Positions 45,429-58,100 of a stretch of 64,000 bases of DNA are shown here, in pieces. The position numbers were made by a program, and so were the translations under genes. The number at the start of each line of letters is the position of its first letter. Position 1 is the first letter of the stretch. Source of the DNA: Perkinsus marinus ATCC 50983. Its lineage: Eukaryota > Perkinsozoa > Perkinsida > Perkinsidae. The notes beneath the pieces are model-generated. The model had not been told where the DNA came from and made no database searches. It worked only from the letters and a program-made list of their open reading frames with translations. The DNA is taken from NCBI RefSeq assembly GCF_000006405.1, contig NW_003211408.1, positions 37,401-101,400 of the forward strand, given 5' to 3'.

Positions 45429-47652
45429 ATGACCAGCGCCGTGTCTCCAGCATCACTCCCCTCCACTAAGTAAGTGAGAACATCAACAATAACGGCCATT
45501 GGACTTCCTCTCCCTTCTTGTTGTTGTCAGTTCTTCCGAAGATCTCAAGCCGGGTTCCTTTATCAACAAACGAACCATTGGGGTTTTCTCGCTTGGTGCC
45601 ATAGCTTTCTTCAATGTCTCCGGAGGTGAGAGAGAAATTCATTATCGCTTTTACGGGAACTCTTGTTGTTAGGTCCATTTGGTTCTGAAGAAATGTATTC
45701 AGCCGGTGGTCCTCTATGGGGTATTATAGGAATGCTCATGGGTTTATTCTGTTGGTAATGCTACAAACAAGAAGTCGTTTATGTTCTTCTACGGTGGTGA
45801 TGTGGAATTGTTCAGGTCCGTACCAATGTCGTTCATGACCGCTGAGTTGTCGAGTGCCTTCCCGTATAATGGTGGTTATTCTCTATGGGTAATAGTAGTA
45901 TTATTATCATTAATACTACTACAAAGTGTTATCACCCTATTCAGGTTAAAGCTGCCTTTGGGAAGTTCTGGGGTGTGCAGGAATCCTATTGGTCCTGGGT
46001 CAGCGGCGTTGTAGACAATGCTGTCTATCCCGTAATAATAATAACAACATCATTATTATTATTACCCTTCATACCACTCCTCCCCTCTCTATCGTATCAG
46101 GTCATCATTTTCCAGACTATCAGCAGTGTTGCACCCGATACATTCGGTGCTATGTCTGACGGTCTAGCTTGGTTGTTTAAAGCAGGCATTAGTGTCATCT
46201 TTACTATACCAATGCTGTTCTCTATCAAACTTACAGGAACTGGTACGACGTTCAACCCCTCCTTCTCCTCCCACCTTGCTGAGACTTGTTCTTATGTTCA
46301 GGACTCTTGCAGATGTCCGTCTTCCTACTGATTCCATTCGTTGTCTTCATCATCTGGGGTCTCACTAAGGTAATGTCCTACTTTCCTAGCTACTGGTTTA
46401 CTACTATCATATTCAGGCCGATCTAAGCGTCTTGGGCGAGACCCTCCCGGTGAATGAGATAGATTGGGTCAATTGGGCCATCGTTTGCTTCTGGAACATG
46501 TCTGGTGTACTACTAACACTCAACCTTATCAATGATCTTTATCATCATAATCAGGTTGACTGTGTTTCCACTGTAGCCGGCGAGGTCAAACGTCCCTCGT
46601 ATACCGTTATTCGAGCGCTTCTTGGTTGTATGACCGTATGCACGTTACAGTACTTCTTCGTCCTGTCAACTGCAGCGGGTATCGATGGAGATAACTGGCA
46701 GGTAAACTATCCTCCTCCTCCTCTTTATTCAACTACTTGTCCACATACTTGTCTCTTAGAATTGGGAGGCCGGGTCTCTTTCCGGAATCGCCAAACGTGC
46801 TTTTGGAGATTGGTTCGGTTGGTGGTTGGTTGCTGCTGCCATCGTTGGTAGTGCTGGCCAATACGTTGCTGAACTTTTGGAGGACAGCTATCAGATCTGC
46901 GGTAGTATCATTATCATATTACTATGTCCTTTCCCTCCACAGATATTATCCTTCTTTTTGATAGGTATGGCCCGCGCTGGCTTGGCCCCGAGGTGGTTTG
47001 GTCAGCTTCATTCTCACTATCGTACTCCTTGGTTTGCCATGTTCTTCCAATTGATCATCATCTGCGCTCTGGTAAGGGAACTACTACTACCTGTACTATG
47101 TCAATAGTATCTATCTTTGTGAACAGGTCTCTTTCGATTTCAACTCAATCTTATCTGTCGACTCTTTTATGTCTTGCTTATCGGCTTTATTAGAAGTATT
47201 CGCTCTCCTTAAACTAAGATGGTCTCAACCGAATTTGGTAGGCTATCTCACCAGAGTGAGAATCTCCCATTCCTATTGTTTTTCAGGAGAGACCTTTCAA
47301 GATTCCCGTGAAGTCGTTCTGGTGGCTATCAGTCGTCCTCACGCCGTGTATTGTATTCGGCTCGTTCGTTGTTATTGCTTCCTTTATCGCCGATAAGTTT
47401 ACCCTCATTCTCAACTGCGTGGTTTTAGTTCTTGGTGTCCCACTCGGTTGGCTAGCCGTTAAACATGCGGAGAAGCTCGGAATCAAACAGAACTGGGAGG
47501 ATGGCTTTGACGCCGGTCTTGACCAAGTTGATGTTCGTTCTGAGGCCGCCGTCGCCGCATCTCCCCATGCTGGAGAGGAGGAGAAGGAGTTCCCCCCGTC
47601 GAAAGGCGATTCCGAGAGACCAGCATCAGCACTAGCATCAGTGAATGTGTAG
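45429..47652 (+). CDS. APC-superfamily amino acid/polyamine permease, copy 2
   Basis: Tandem paralogue of the upstream permease, 161 bp after its stop. Start MTSAVSPASLPSTNSSEDLK (exon junction after ACTAA at 45469). Same helices: [143 protein letters not shown], then an acidic Ala-rich tail ending ALASVNV. It contains an extra intron (45755-45815) absent from copy 1 and has a longer C-terminal tail. Substrate cannot be told from sequence. Confidence 0.85.
45816..46184 (+). repeat. Gene-conversion tract, copy 2
   Basis: Partner of 43548-43910. The tract starts exactly at the 3' end of the copy-2-specific intron and stops after GTTTAAAGCA. Confidence 0.85.
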
Positions 47653-48190
47653 TCACACAAGTTTCGAAGGTCTATCACTGATGTGGGAGAATAGGTGGGC
47701 ACCTCTCTCAACAACAAGGCCGAGCATCCGATCAGCCTATGTACGTGGGATATGGTTCTTTCCTTAAGAAGTTGATTCGATTATGATTGAGTTCCTTGTG
47801 CGAGCTGTTCCTCACTGAGTGACTTCCCTTTATTGTGTGTTCCACTTCACTGCACTCAAAGACGCCTAAAAACGTCCATTATTCATCATCATCATTGTCG
47901 TCGTCGTCTACATACTACCAAGTGTCCTTACTCACGTACTATAGGAATAGTCTTATGTTTCGTCATCAATAAATTCCTACATACTGCGTTCCACAAAACT
48001 TCGTCAATTTACTTATTGATACACGACTTGGGTTGTAAATGAGTTCAGTGCATGCTCATGCACGCAACAGTTCCCAATTCAATGAAGTTAGAAGTCTAGA
48101 CTACAGGAGATCTTCCATCGTCTCTCCAGGGAGGAGGGCTGATTATCATACCTCTAATAAACGATAGACTAGTTTTCTCTCCTCCATAGC
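47653..48190. other. Intergenic, convergent 3' flanks
   Basis: A TCATCATCATCATTGTCG microsatellite near 47884; otherwise nothing seen. Confidence 0.5.
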
Positions 48191-48204
48191 AGTTGTACTT
48201 CGGA

Positions 48205-48685
48205 ATTTTGTTAGCGATGGAATGTAAAACTCACGTGATGAAACCCCCTAATCAGAGTGACGCTCTCGCCAAGGCAGTGGAAGAGGTCAGGAGGTATATC
48301 CTTCGGGAGCTGCTTTATCTGTGGCTTTAATGAGCTCGTCATAGCCTCCTTATACCACTCCGGCTCCAACCTACCCTCATCCATTCTCGGCTCTTTTGAT
48401 GACGACAGCGCCAAAACAGGACTCAACACGTAGTTCCTCTGTAGTTCCTATGAAGATGCAACTCTCTTGTATGCAACTGAACTCAGTCTCTGTAACATCA
48501 GCCAATGATCGTAGATGAGCACGGGATGGGAAGAAAAGGCCTCGCGAACACCTCGGTTTGCATAGGCTATATAATGTAACGAACTTACAACCTCATCATG
48601 ATTACCCTAATGACCTCCTCTAGCCCTGTGGCCTTCTCTACAGCTCAGCCATCATGGCCTTCTCATACACAGGAGAAGTATGTCA
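48205..48685 (-). CDS. Exons of an unknown minus-strand gene
   Basis: Three in-phase-looking blocks. EKATGLEEVIRVIMMRL ends at a GTAAGT donor near 48588. A second block holds YANRGVREAFSSHPVLIYDH and WLMLQRL. A third, 48450-48232, reads ELQRNYVLSPVLALSSSKEP then RLEPEWYKEAMTSSLKPQIK and DIPPDLFHCLGESVTLIRGF before a GTGAGT donor. Soluble, helical. No family recognised; start and end not found. Confidence 0.35.
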
Positions 48686-49439
48686 TGGTTACTAGGAGCT
48701 CGCTAACGGGGGTGCCTCTCGGTAGTTGGCCAGACATTACCGGACTTTATCTGCCTCTAAGTCACCTACCCCCAGCAGGGCCGACTGTTGAGACTACCTA
48801 ACACGTGCATGCTAAGAATATCCGGAGAAAATTTTACCACTTTTCGACTCTCACTAACTACGAAGAGTTAGGCCCTGAAATTTGAAGGTCGTATCATGCG
48901 GAGCGTAAGAGCATACCGCCCTAAGCCGCAAGGTGGTACTCGCTAGATGACGGTGGTGCACGAGTCGAAAAACCGGATATGCTGAGAATATGTGGAGAGA
49001 TGTACAGGTCATAGTCTTAAGAGAATTGTATACTTTCCGAAGAGCATGCAGAAAAGATTGCGTTCATTGGAGTCGCTGCAGCTATGTGTACAAGTATATT
49101 CACTAGTTATGTTAATATCTAATGTGGGAATGGAAATCTGATGTAGACCATACGGGAGAGGCATGTACGGTCTCTTGCCGTGAGATTGAGGCGACTGTAC
49201 CGTGATAACTCCTCTATGGCAGCAGCCCTCGACTATGGGACTTCCCGAAAATTTCATACCGTAAACCGCTGAACCATTGAACATGATCCGCTCGGAACAG
49301 GGCATCAGGCCATAATAGACCATCACAGCGTATCCCCTACTTATGCCTCTATTGACAACACCAAGCCGAGTGGAGTAGGGTGAAGGGTCGTAGACCCCAG
49401 CCTTATGGAAATGCAAGCCATAGGGTGGACTACACAGTA

Positions 49440-50373
49440 TCGACATGCATTCAGTCAATAGAGTATCAGCCTCCTCCTCCAATCCTCGGAGCTTACCTTC
49501 ATCATCGTTCCGGACCTACTACGGGGCTCTCAGACAAACCCGACTGCGACTATTACCTGGACTACTGCCGCCCTTGTTTCTGTCGTTACCCCATCGCTTG
49601 CATACACCGTAGTGGACCGGAACCACTCACAGAATTTCACCTCACAGGTGGCGAGGTGTTCTATTTTAGATATTTCCTGTCGGTACTGGTCGAGCGATTC
49701 GGCCATTCTCGAATTCAAAGCCTTCACTGCCTGGTCACTGGGCATCGTAGAGGGGGTCTGGTAGTCGGCCTTGGCGAGGGCCGCCGCTATAGAGGCGTTT
49801 TCGCGATGGAGTCGAGTCACTTCGTTGGCAGTCTGCATTATTACGTGCATACAATCAGACAGCTTAGATGGTCTGATAGGAGAATGCTCAGCTCTGGTTG
49901 ATTGCGATCTCGAAGGTCGCGGGTTCAATCCCAACAGCAGACGTATTATCCTCGGCAACCGTGGTGTCCACATGGCCTCAGCCTTCCTCCGCAGCCCAGT
50001 GGCCTCATTAAACACCATCCACACCACTGCCCGCATCGCCTCCACGTCCGAGATGGGCCCAGAAGCCGTGAGCTGGCCCATTCGAGGATACCCCAGATTC
50101 GATAGATACTCACTTGCAGTCCCTCCCCCTGCCGCTAGCATGCACGCACTATGAAGAATATCTTTCCCCCTGGGGCCTGATGGGGCATCAGAAGCATCCC
50201 GTAGAGAGCGGAAGAGCGCAATGTCCACGTTGGCCTGTGGAGAAGATCTGAGCAACACTATAACCGGGCGAGAATGGGCTTACCAGGCCAACAGCCTTTA
50301 GAAGGGCCACTGCCCACTCTACTGCATCCTTTGAGCTTACAGTGGCATCGGTAGTTCGCGGACCTGGCTTCAT
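49440..50373 (-). CDS. TEDC1-like protein (tubulin epsilon/delta complex), tentative
   Basis: Exon 1, from the ATG at 50373, has KDAVEWAVALLKAVGL. The next exon (from about 50237) reads ANVDIALFRSLRDASDAPSG, then YLSNLGYPRMGQL followed by VEAMRAVVWMVFNEATGL. The pattern of a G-YPR motif and then an alpha helix of the LxALxWL type is what I know from TEDC1, a partner of epsilon- and delta-tubulin in centriole triplet stability. After an intron with a tRNA-like insert come coiled-coil blocks (IMQTANEVTRLHRENASIAA, ALNSRMAESLDQYRQEISKI) and finally GLEEEADTLLTECMSIL. The family call rests on one motif region. The splice around 49873-49960 is uncertain. Confidence 0.4.
49873..49960 (+). other. 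Intron (of minus gene) containing tRNA-like sequence
   Basis: On the plus strand, 72 bases start GTCTGAT and end AGCAGAC (six of seven acceptor pairs). They contain TGCTCAGCTCTGG (A-box-like) and GGTCGCGGGTTCAATCCC (T arm with B box). The T stem is imperfect and I cannot draw a normal anticodon arm. Confidence 0.5.
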
Positions 50374-51883
50374 ACGACCAATGATATTAACTGTTATGTG
50401 GACAGGCAGAGCGGCGAGATCGTAGGCCTCGCGTAGTCTACTAATTGGGTCTATAGGACAATTTTAGGCCCTGTGCCACATGGCTTCATATTTTCCACAA
50501 ATTTTCCGCAAGTTTTCCACGAGGAGTTTTTCCACGGAAGAACGAAATCTTAATACTGCCCCACTATGGTGCCAGTTCCGTGATGCCCTATCAGTGTTGG
50601 AGTAAGTGCTATCCGGTGAGCTCAGGAGTTTCCCCACTCCAGAAATTTCACACACGACTTAATTTCTCAAGCAGAGGTGTACAATCCTAAATGGAATTTC
50701 TCCACAATTGTCGTTTTGTCGTATCAACTCCCATAATTCTCGCTGTATTGAGTAGAGCCTCAGCTTCCCCCTAGGGCACGGTACCGACTAGTTGGCGACA
50801 ACCACGACACTACAACGCAACCCAGCCGCCATGTAACATCTCCGCGGCTCACAGAAAAGCACTACCGTGCCCGTGTACCCTTCAGCCTCACGACCGGCCC
50901 GATCTGGTCCATGTTGGATTGGCCGAGAATTGCCTGAATTTCCCTACTACCTGTCCAACTAGAAAGATGGGGAAGGCCCACCTGCCCTTTGAGATTAGTA
51001 CAAGATGGAGTATTGTTACAGGAGGCAACTAAGGACATCCTGGGCTCAGTTGTCAGTACTCAAACATCGTACGGAAGTTCCATCGGAGGCACTCTTGCCT
51101 GATACCACTCCTCCCCCAACTCACCCAAAATCCAGTGAGCCTACGGGGTTCCTATACCATATTATAATATCCTAAACAGAAGCTTCCGCTGTAAGCTTCG
51201 CCCGAAGTGTATTGCACGCATGTACAAACAGCGTAAGGAAATCGATCAAGTTGGCGAAAGAAAGCTGAGGTGTATGAGGATGAATACAGTGTTCATATTG
51301 TTAGGAGGATCACCCTGGAGTGGGTCGGGGATTTTTTCTTATACAAGTCTCTTCCTCCTTGTTCGCTGCTGTTCTCCGTGGACCCGCATAGGCGTTAGAT
51401 GTTATGTTGTAACGTGTTGGAGGTTCTCAGTAGCATGGACGCTAGGCTGTGTTGGACCGTACTACCTGTTTTGAATCTTTGGCCTTCGACATTAAGATAC
51501 CGACTATAACCCAATCTTTGTGTTTGCAATTCAATCGTGGAGTCCGCCAGTGCACATCATCCCTTGGAGGCCACTGAGGCCTATCGATCGACATATCCTT
51601 CCGGGTGCGTGATTCGGAGAGGAAGATTCACACTGAGGTCGGTTGTTGACCACCTCAACTGAATGTGAATAGACTTAGCGGAATTCTTATAGGCTGTATG
51701 GTGCTATCGATAACCCTTTCCTAGTAGTACCATAGGCGCCCTGTGGCATGTGGTCCTAGTACCGCCGTCTCTCCAGCTTGTGTAGGATGCCAACCTGCTA
51801 CGGTCTCTTCCTACCGATGAGCTCTTGCGTTGAAGTATGTGCCAATCGTCATGATCATTATCGTCAGTGGTCTTGGTCCTATC
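50374..51883. other. Intergenic, no gene supported
   Basis: A divergent promoter region. One plus-strand frame at 51220-51474 (hydrophobic, Cys-rich) has no support. TTTTCCAC repeats occur near 50493-50535. Confidence 0.45.
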
Positions 51884-54800
51884 ATGTTTGGCCAGATCCG
51901 TACCAGACGGCGGAAGGGTTTGGATCTTATAGGGGAGTACGATAGTGATGATGATGATGTTCCCTCGAGTGGTGAGGAGGAAGAGGATGACGGCTTCACG
52001 ATGGACACTAGCCCAGAGGACCATGACCAGGAGCTTCTTGAGAGTAGGGTCATAGACCAGGAATTGATGGGAACTCCCTCTTCTCAGGCTTGGAGCATAC
52101 AGGCTTAGGGTCGCCGATGAGGAGGAACCGACGAAGTGGTCGAGGAGTGGTATGCTCACTCAGTTGGAATCGATTGGATCCTTCTCTCAGGCTTCTTCAT
52201 CATCGTCTAATGCACCCAAAGTCAGTTTCGTCCTCGGTATGTCCCAAGCAGCCCCCTCAGAGGAGAAGGCCGAGAGTGGCGAGCAAGCCGTGGTAGGTTG
52301 GCTTCAATGCTTACGTATGGTAAGGGTTGTCAGATGGGCCCATCGTTCGACCCTAAGTTTGATCTCAAGAAGGGTATGGATCAGCCTGTGGACGGTGGGG
52401 GAAAGTCCATCAACTACATGACCAAATCCGAGATGAAATCCAAGTAGTAGTGGTGGCCTAGGGAGTAGTCATTGACCTACGTGTTGGCAGGTACGGTGTG
52501 GGGTTCGCCATGTTGGCCAAGATGGGCTTCAAGGGTGGTGGTCTCGGTAAGAATGAGCAGGGTATTGCTAATCCTATCGAGGTGAAGGTCCGGAGGAAGA
52601 ACGAGGCCCTACAGGAAAGTGGGGAGAAGGTCAGTGGGCCCTTGGGATCAACAGAAGGTCAATCCGATGGTCCTCAGGTGAATCAGGATTTGTTTGGGCA
52701 TAAGATGGCTACACGGCGGGCCAAGGGAGCGAATGCTCTGGACATCATTAACCTTTCGGAGGAGGCCGTAGTAGATCAAGAGGAGGAGGGTCGGCCTAAG
52801 AAGGAGAGGAGTGAGGGGTGGAAGAAGGGTTCGAGGAAATATAGGGATGCCCAGAGGAAGACGTCGTCCAGGTCGGTGGCCTTTGGGGATGTACCACACG
52901 TGGCCCCAGGTAGTAGTGCTACTAGAATGAGATGGTCTTATATGTTGGTGTAACGTCAGCTTCTATGTCATCCCGGGTCATCGATATGACTGGGCCGTTG
53001 GGACCACAAGTCGTGGGGGACCTAGGGGCCGCGGTGACAGCAGCTAGGGAGAGGTCTGAGGGGCCTGTCCATCTGGCTGAGTTGAGACATAACGCAGTGG
53101 AGATGCTCGAAATGCAACAGGAGAAGGTGGACGACATGGTAGTATCTTAGGCCTTGGATGGCTAGATACAGATGAGGCTGATAAGCAGATACGCCAGAGG
53201 GCCGCTATAGGATCATCCTTGCGTAGTGTGGAAGAGGACTCCTTGCCCAGTAAGGAAGCCATAGAGGAGGACCTTAAGGCCACTACTGCATTGGAAGGGG
53301 AGGTAGTAGTGGATTACTTGTGGCCCTTCTGGGCCTCCTATAAATTGCTCAGTTACGGTCCACCCTGTTGAGGTGTCGAACTGTTGCGGAGCTCTCTGAG
53401 GCATCTTCGAGGTTGAGGGAGCAGTACGCTGATAGGGGTCGGGTGTGGTATCGGGTCGATGGCGATTCGGTCCTCCTGGCGGCCAGCAGTGCTTTGGGTC
53501 AGAAGGAACTGTCAAGGGCTACTACTGCGGAAGAGTAGTGATGGTCCTTCGTCATCATCATCGGATGCTGAGCCTGGGCGGTCTGGTCAGGTTCAATCGA
53601 ATTCTTGGTACCTTGGTCCAGGATGTCATTTTGGAGGACGCAGATGTGGACCGGTCGGTGCGGAGCGCTCTTTCGACGGAATGCCTGATGTCAGGTTCCT
53701 CTGCTCGGCCGTATGTCCCCACCTCCAACGGCTGTGTACCAATACTAAATCCCTTACCGTTCTCGTGGATCTATTGGACTCCCTCCAGCAAGTGTCCTCA
53801 CCTTATGTGTAGGTCCTTCGTGAGGCTTGGTGGGCCCAGCTGGTCTTCATAGGTACAACGCCCTGTTCACGCGTGCAGTGATGCCGACTCTGACAGATCG
53901 AATATCGAAGTCCCCACCGGACCAACTGTAGTTGAGGTGTCCATCTTTATGGCGTATAGTATCATCAGGTTTGCCCTGGTGAAGCCGCTGTTAGAGGTCA
54001 TCCCTCAGTCCTCTTGGACCCTCCTAGTGTCGGACCACATCCGGCCAATGCTGTCCTCAAGGCCCGACCAACTGCCAAGCACCCTCAAGGGTAGGCGACC
54101 CAAGTGGTACCACGTGCGATGTGATCTGATGGTCCTCTTGACAGATTGGAAGGGGACACTACCGAGTGGGGATTGCAAGCAGCTGCAGTTGAGGATGTGC
54201 GGGGACCTCGGCGACAAGCTGAGGCGTGTCCAAGTGAACCCGGCTAATCAGGAGCATGTAGTGCTTTTGATGTCGATGAGTCCATATCGTGGTCCATCTC
54301 TTAGGGTGACCTCATCCAGGAGTGTGTTAATTGGGCGAGGGACGGTTTGGTGCCCACAGCGGCCTGTAGCAAGCTGTTGGGCGATACCCTTATGACCCAT
54401 GCATGGGTAGGGGCCCTGAGGAAGTGGCTCAAGCAAAGAGGCAATGTCTCTTTCCAAGAGGTAATCTGAAAGTCCATAAGGCCTGTATCGGCAGTGTGGA
54501 GGGTCTCAGGTCCTCCAGTGGTTCCAGGGTTGGCGTTCACTCTTGGGCCCAGTAGCCGAGCTGGGATCAACCCGCAACGCCCTCCTACAGGGCCTCTATC
54601 TCATCAGGCGGGCCCTTACTGGGAAGGAGGACAGCCTTATTGGAGGTGACCTCCCGACCAGTGGTGAGGAATCGGAAAAGCAGAAGGTAGTATTGGTCTA
54701 GTCTAGTGTGTTGATGAGGATGTGGACCTTAGGACCAGGGCAAGGACGATGAGCTCCCCCCGGAGATGTCGACTGGCCTCAGCTCTCATGCAGTAGCTGT

Positions 54801-55047
54801 CCACCTAGGGGATGTCCTAAACGACCTAGCGCCCGATGTGCCACTGTTACAGAAACCGGGCATGCGTGTTGATGGTCGGCAAGTGTATAAGTTTGGTACT
54901 CTTGGTTCGGTCTATTGGAGGGATAATGAGCTCTTTTATAAGCCTACTGTTACGGGCGATTACACCATGATTGCTGCCACTGATTTGGTCGATAAGGCCA
55001 AGGCTGCTGCTACTGCTGCTAGGCCGTCGGGCCCTCGGCGGCGGTAG
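51884..55047 (+). CDS. TFIP11: TFIP11/Ntr1-like G-patch protein (spliceosome disassembly)
   Basis: G-patch partner of the DHX15/Prp43 helicase that takes apart the intron-lariat spliceosome. Starts [20 protein letters not shown] then an acidic block (an ATG at 51851 is also in frame). The G-patch is at about 52496: [20 protein letters not shown] followed by [14 protein letters not shown]. Then [16 protein letters not shown] and [20 protein letters not shown], matching the family VIDMTG and coiled segments. GCFC-domain helices follow (for example [10 protein letters not shown] joined to [13 protein letters not shown]). C-terminal [20 protein letters not shown] and [15 protein letters not shown] end at 55047. 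About ten small introns; I did not fix all of them. TFIP11 length and domain order fit. Confidence 0.85.
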
Positions 55048-55171
55048 TAGGGGACAGGCCTATAACGTATACTAATGGTAATATTTGTGAGTTTCCTGGT
55101 CCTCCTCGTATTGGGGTTTGAAGGGGAGGAGGGTTGTTGTCGAGGTCAATTTAGTTGTATCGTAATAGTAC

Positions 55172-58100
55172 ATGTCCAATGACAGTGGGGGTCTCGACCC
55201 ACCACCTCCCATGCCGACACTAACCCCTTCAACAGACCACCAGTCTAGTGCGGTACCGATAATGCATGATAATGATATGGAAGTAGAGGCATCACCATCA
55301 CCGCCGCCACCACCAGCTGTGCCTCCGAGCCCCTACAGCGCTCCACTGTTAGGAGAGGCCTCAGCTGGAGTACTGGTACCACCCTTGGAAAGGGCAGCCC
55401 AGATGGTAGAGAAGGAGGGTTCTTCTCCCGTTACGGTTGGAGCTTCTTATGGAGCCCTGGTTACTAACCTTGCCAACTTGCAGCAGCAGCAGCAGAGTCC
55501 CCCGGCCCCTCGGCCACCGCAACCGTCTGAGGCGCCTATTAGTCCGACTCCTGCGGTCAGTCTCCCATCGGTTGGTCTCGACGACGACGAGGATGAGGAA
55601 CAGAAGTTGATGTTATCCTTACTAGGGGTGGATCCGCAAAACGCGGTGGACCCATCCCTAGTTGAGGAGAGCAAGGCACCAATATCCCTAGTGGGACCAT
55701 CCGAGACGGCGAACCCTCCAGCAGCGGCAGACCACCACGAGAAGCCAGATGTAGTTGATGAGCAGCAGCAGCAGGAGGAGAAGAAGAAGGTCGAAGCGAA
55801 TGTAGTTGGTCCCGTGTGGAGACCCAAGGTGCCCTTTGTGGAACAAAAGGTCGAGGCTGTTGAAGCCAAGGCCGTTCCTGGTAGTGATCTACTACGACAT
55901 GGAGGTATGAAGGTGCAAGAGGACGGCTCGGTGGTCCGCAACAGAGAGGTATCCTCCACCGGGGCGGAGTTTGTCCGGTGCGCGGAGTGTGGTAAGTGGC
56001 GACTAAGGCCCCGGTGCGAGGGGGGGCCTGATGGGTCCAGAGTCACTTGTAGTTCCTTCGTGGCCACCTCCTGTGATGACCCATGCGACTGGATTACTTC
56101 AATGTTGGATGCGGTGGAGCTGCTGCCTCTCATCCCTCTGCCACTCGAGAAGAAGGAGGAGGAGGACGACGTTGCTAAGGACGAGGGGTCGATGAAAGCA
56201 GTTGAGGCATCCCCTATGGAGTCTGTGAAGTCGGAAGCTCCGAAGAAGACTCCCGAGCTAGGGCCTGCTAAACGGGCAACGACGGGTGGGAAGAAGTCTA
56301 CAGCTGGAGGGTCGGTGAAGGGCAAGGCAGGCTCCAAGGGAGGCAGTGGTGGTAGCAGCAATCGCACTGGAAAGGTTGGAAGACCGCGCAAGGTTAACAG
56401 CAGTACTACCCCCAAGACCAAGCCGGCGTTGCCTTCTCCGGATTCCCCGAGTAGTAATGGTATGATGATGAATAGCTGGGTGCAGTGTGACTGTTGTCGT
56501 CGGTGGCGAATGATCTCGGCCGAGCTAGCTAAAGCTAAGGAGGGACGAGATCAGATCTTCGTTTGTTCTGAGCTCCCTGGCAAGTCTTGTGAGGACCCCT
56601 GCGACTGGATCATGGATACGCAGGGTAGGGTTATGGCAGGAGAGTCCCCAAGCCCACCGGGGGGCTCCACTCTACTACCGAGACACTCGTCTAAAGGTGG
56701 TAATAGGAGAGGGAGTACCAGTACCAGCAGCAGCCGACAATCGGCAGCAGCCCTGCCTAGTTCGGGTCCAGAGGGGCAGCAGTCTACATCCACTGTCACC
56801 AAGGGGTACCCAGAGCAGGTCTCCATTAGTGCGGTGAACAGCAGTAGTTCCCCGGAGCAGGCAGCCTCGGAGGGGAGTACTTTGGTGAATGTGGTCCAGG
56901 TCAGCGTAGATGCGGTGGAGTGTCTGTTAGACTGGGATCAGCCACGGGACCGGTACTAGGGTTGGTAACGATAGGGTTGTATTGGATGGTCATGTGTAGG
57001 TACTATGTTAAATGGAAAGGGGCTGATGTTCAGTTGGGGGATTGGGAGCCTTCAGCTCGTCTGCTAGAGGTAGGTGCTGGCTCCTATGATGACATGATAC
57101 CGATTTGATAACAGGTCCCAGAGGAGATGAAGGAGATGGCTCGAAAAGAGGGCAGTCGATGGTCAGCTGCAGTGGCTGTTACTGATGCCCGACGGAAGAG
57201 GGCTCGAACTACCTTATATACGGATATGCGACTGAAGAGGCAAGAGGAGCTGATAGCGGCAGCAGCGAGGCAGCCAGGGGAGGTTGAAGGACCCTCTACG
57301 GCCCCGACAGTATCCCCAGCACCACCCATGATGCCGCCAGACATCTCGGCCATCACGGTAGGAGCCTATTCGGTTGGTCCTAAACAAGGTCATCATGTGC
57401 CTCTGGCTCAGGCTGTTGCATCGTCCTCTTCTGTGGAGGAGGCAAGCGGTCATCCCCCCACGGCGGTGGTCATGGACCCCATGCCTAACACGGCGGCGAC
57501 GGCGGCTTCTGCCGCTGCTGCTGCCGCGGGGGTCACTGCAATATCTCATACGGTGGGTGGTCTGGGTGGAAGTAAGAGGACCATCTGTTGGAGTTCAGGA
57601 GGCTTTTGAGCACCCCAAGGTGACCACGGCTAGACCAAAGGCCAAGTCCAGGATGCAGGCGCGGAAGCAGGCTATGTTGGCAGCTAAACACCGACAACAG
57701 GGCAAGAAGGAGAAGGAACAGGAAAAGATACTAGTAACATCTCAGAGGAGGACGGCATTCATCTGGCCCTACTCCCCTTAGGTCCCTGTGAAGGAAGAGA
57801 AGGGCAGTAAAAACGAGACGGTAAGGGCAGGGCGTACGATAAAGTCGGTGGCACCCATTCGGACTGAATTTAGCGCTTAAGAACTGCGTGGGACGGTCAG
57901 AATGTGTGGCGGGCCCTTCCTCCCTATTGGTGCCATTGTCTCTGGATGGTCGCTTTTCAGACGGCATCAGTAGCAGCAGCAGCCGGAGTGAAGGTATCGA
58001 CGACGCCTAAGAAAGCTGTGGTGGCTGAGGTCAAGCAGGAGGTGGCGGCCCACAAGGGCAAGAGTACGGCTAAGGGCTCGAAGCGGTCGTTGAAGAAGGC

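Noticed and set aside
55447-56421. 324-codon minus-strand frame opposite the CW gene
   Set aside because: Shadow of a biased, low-complexity plus-strand exon with two clear CW fingers.
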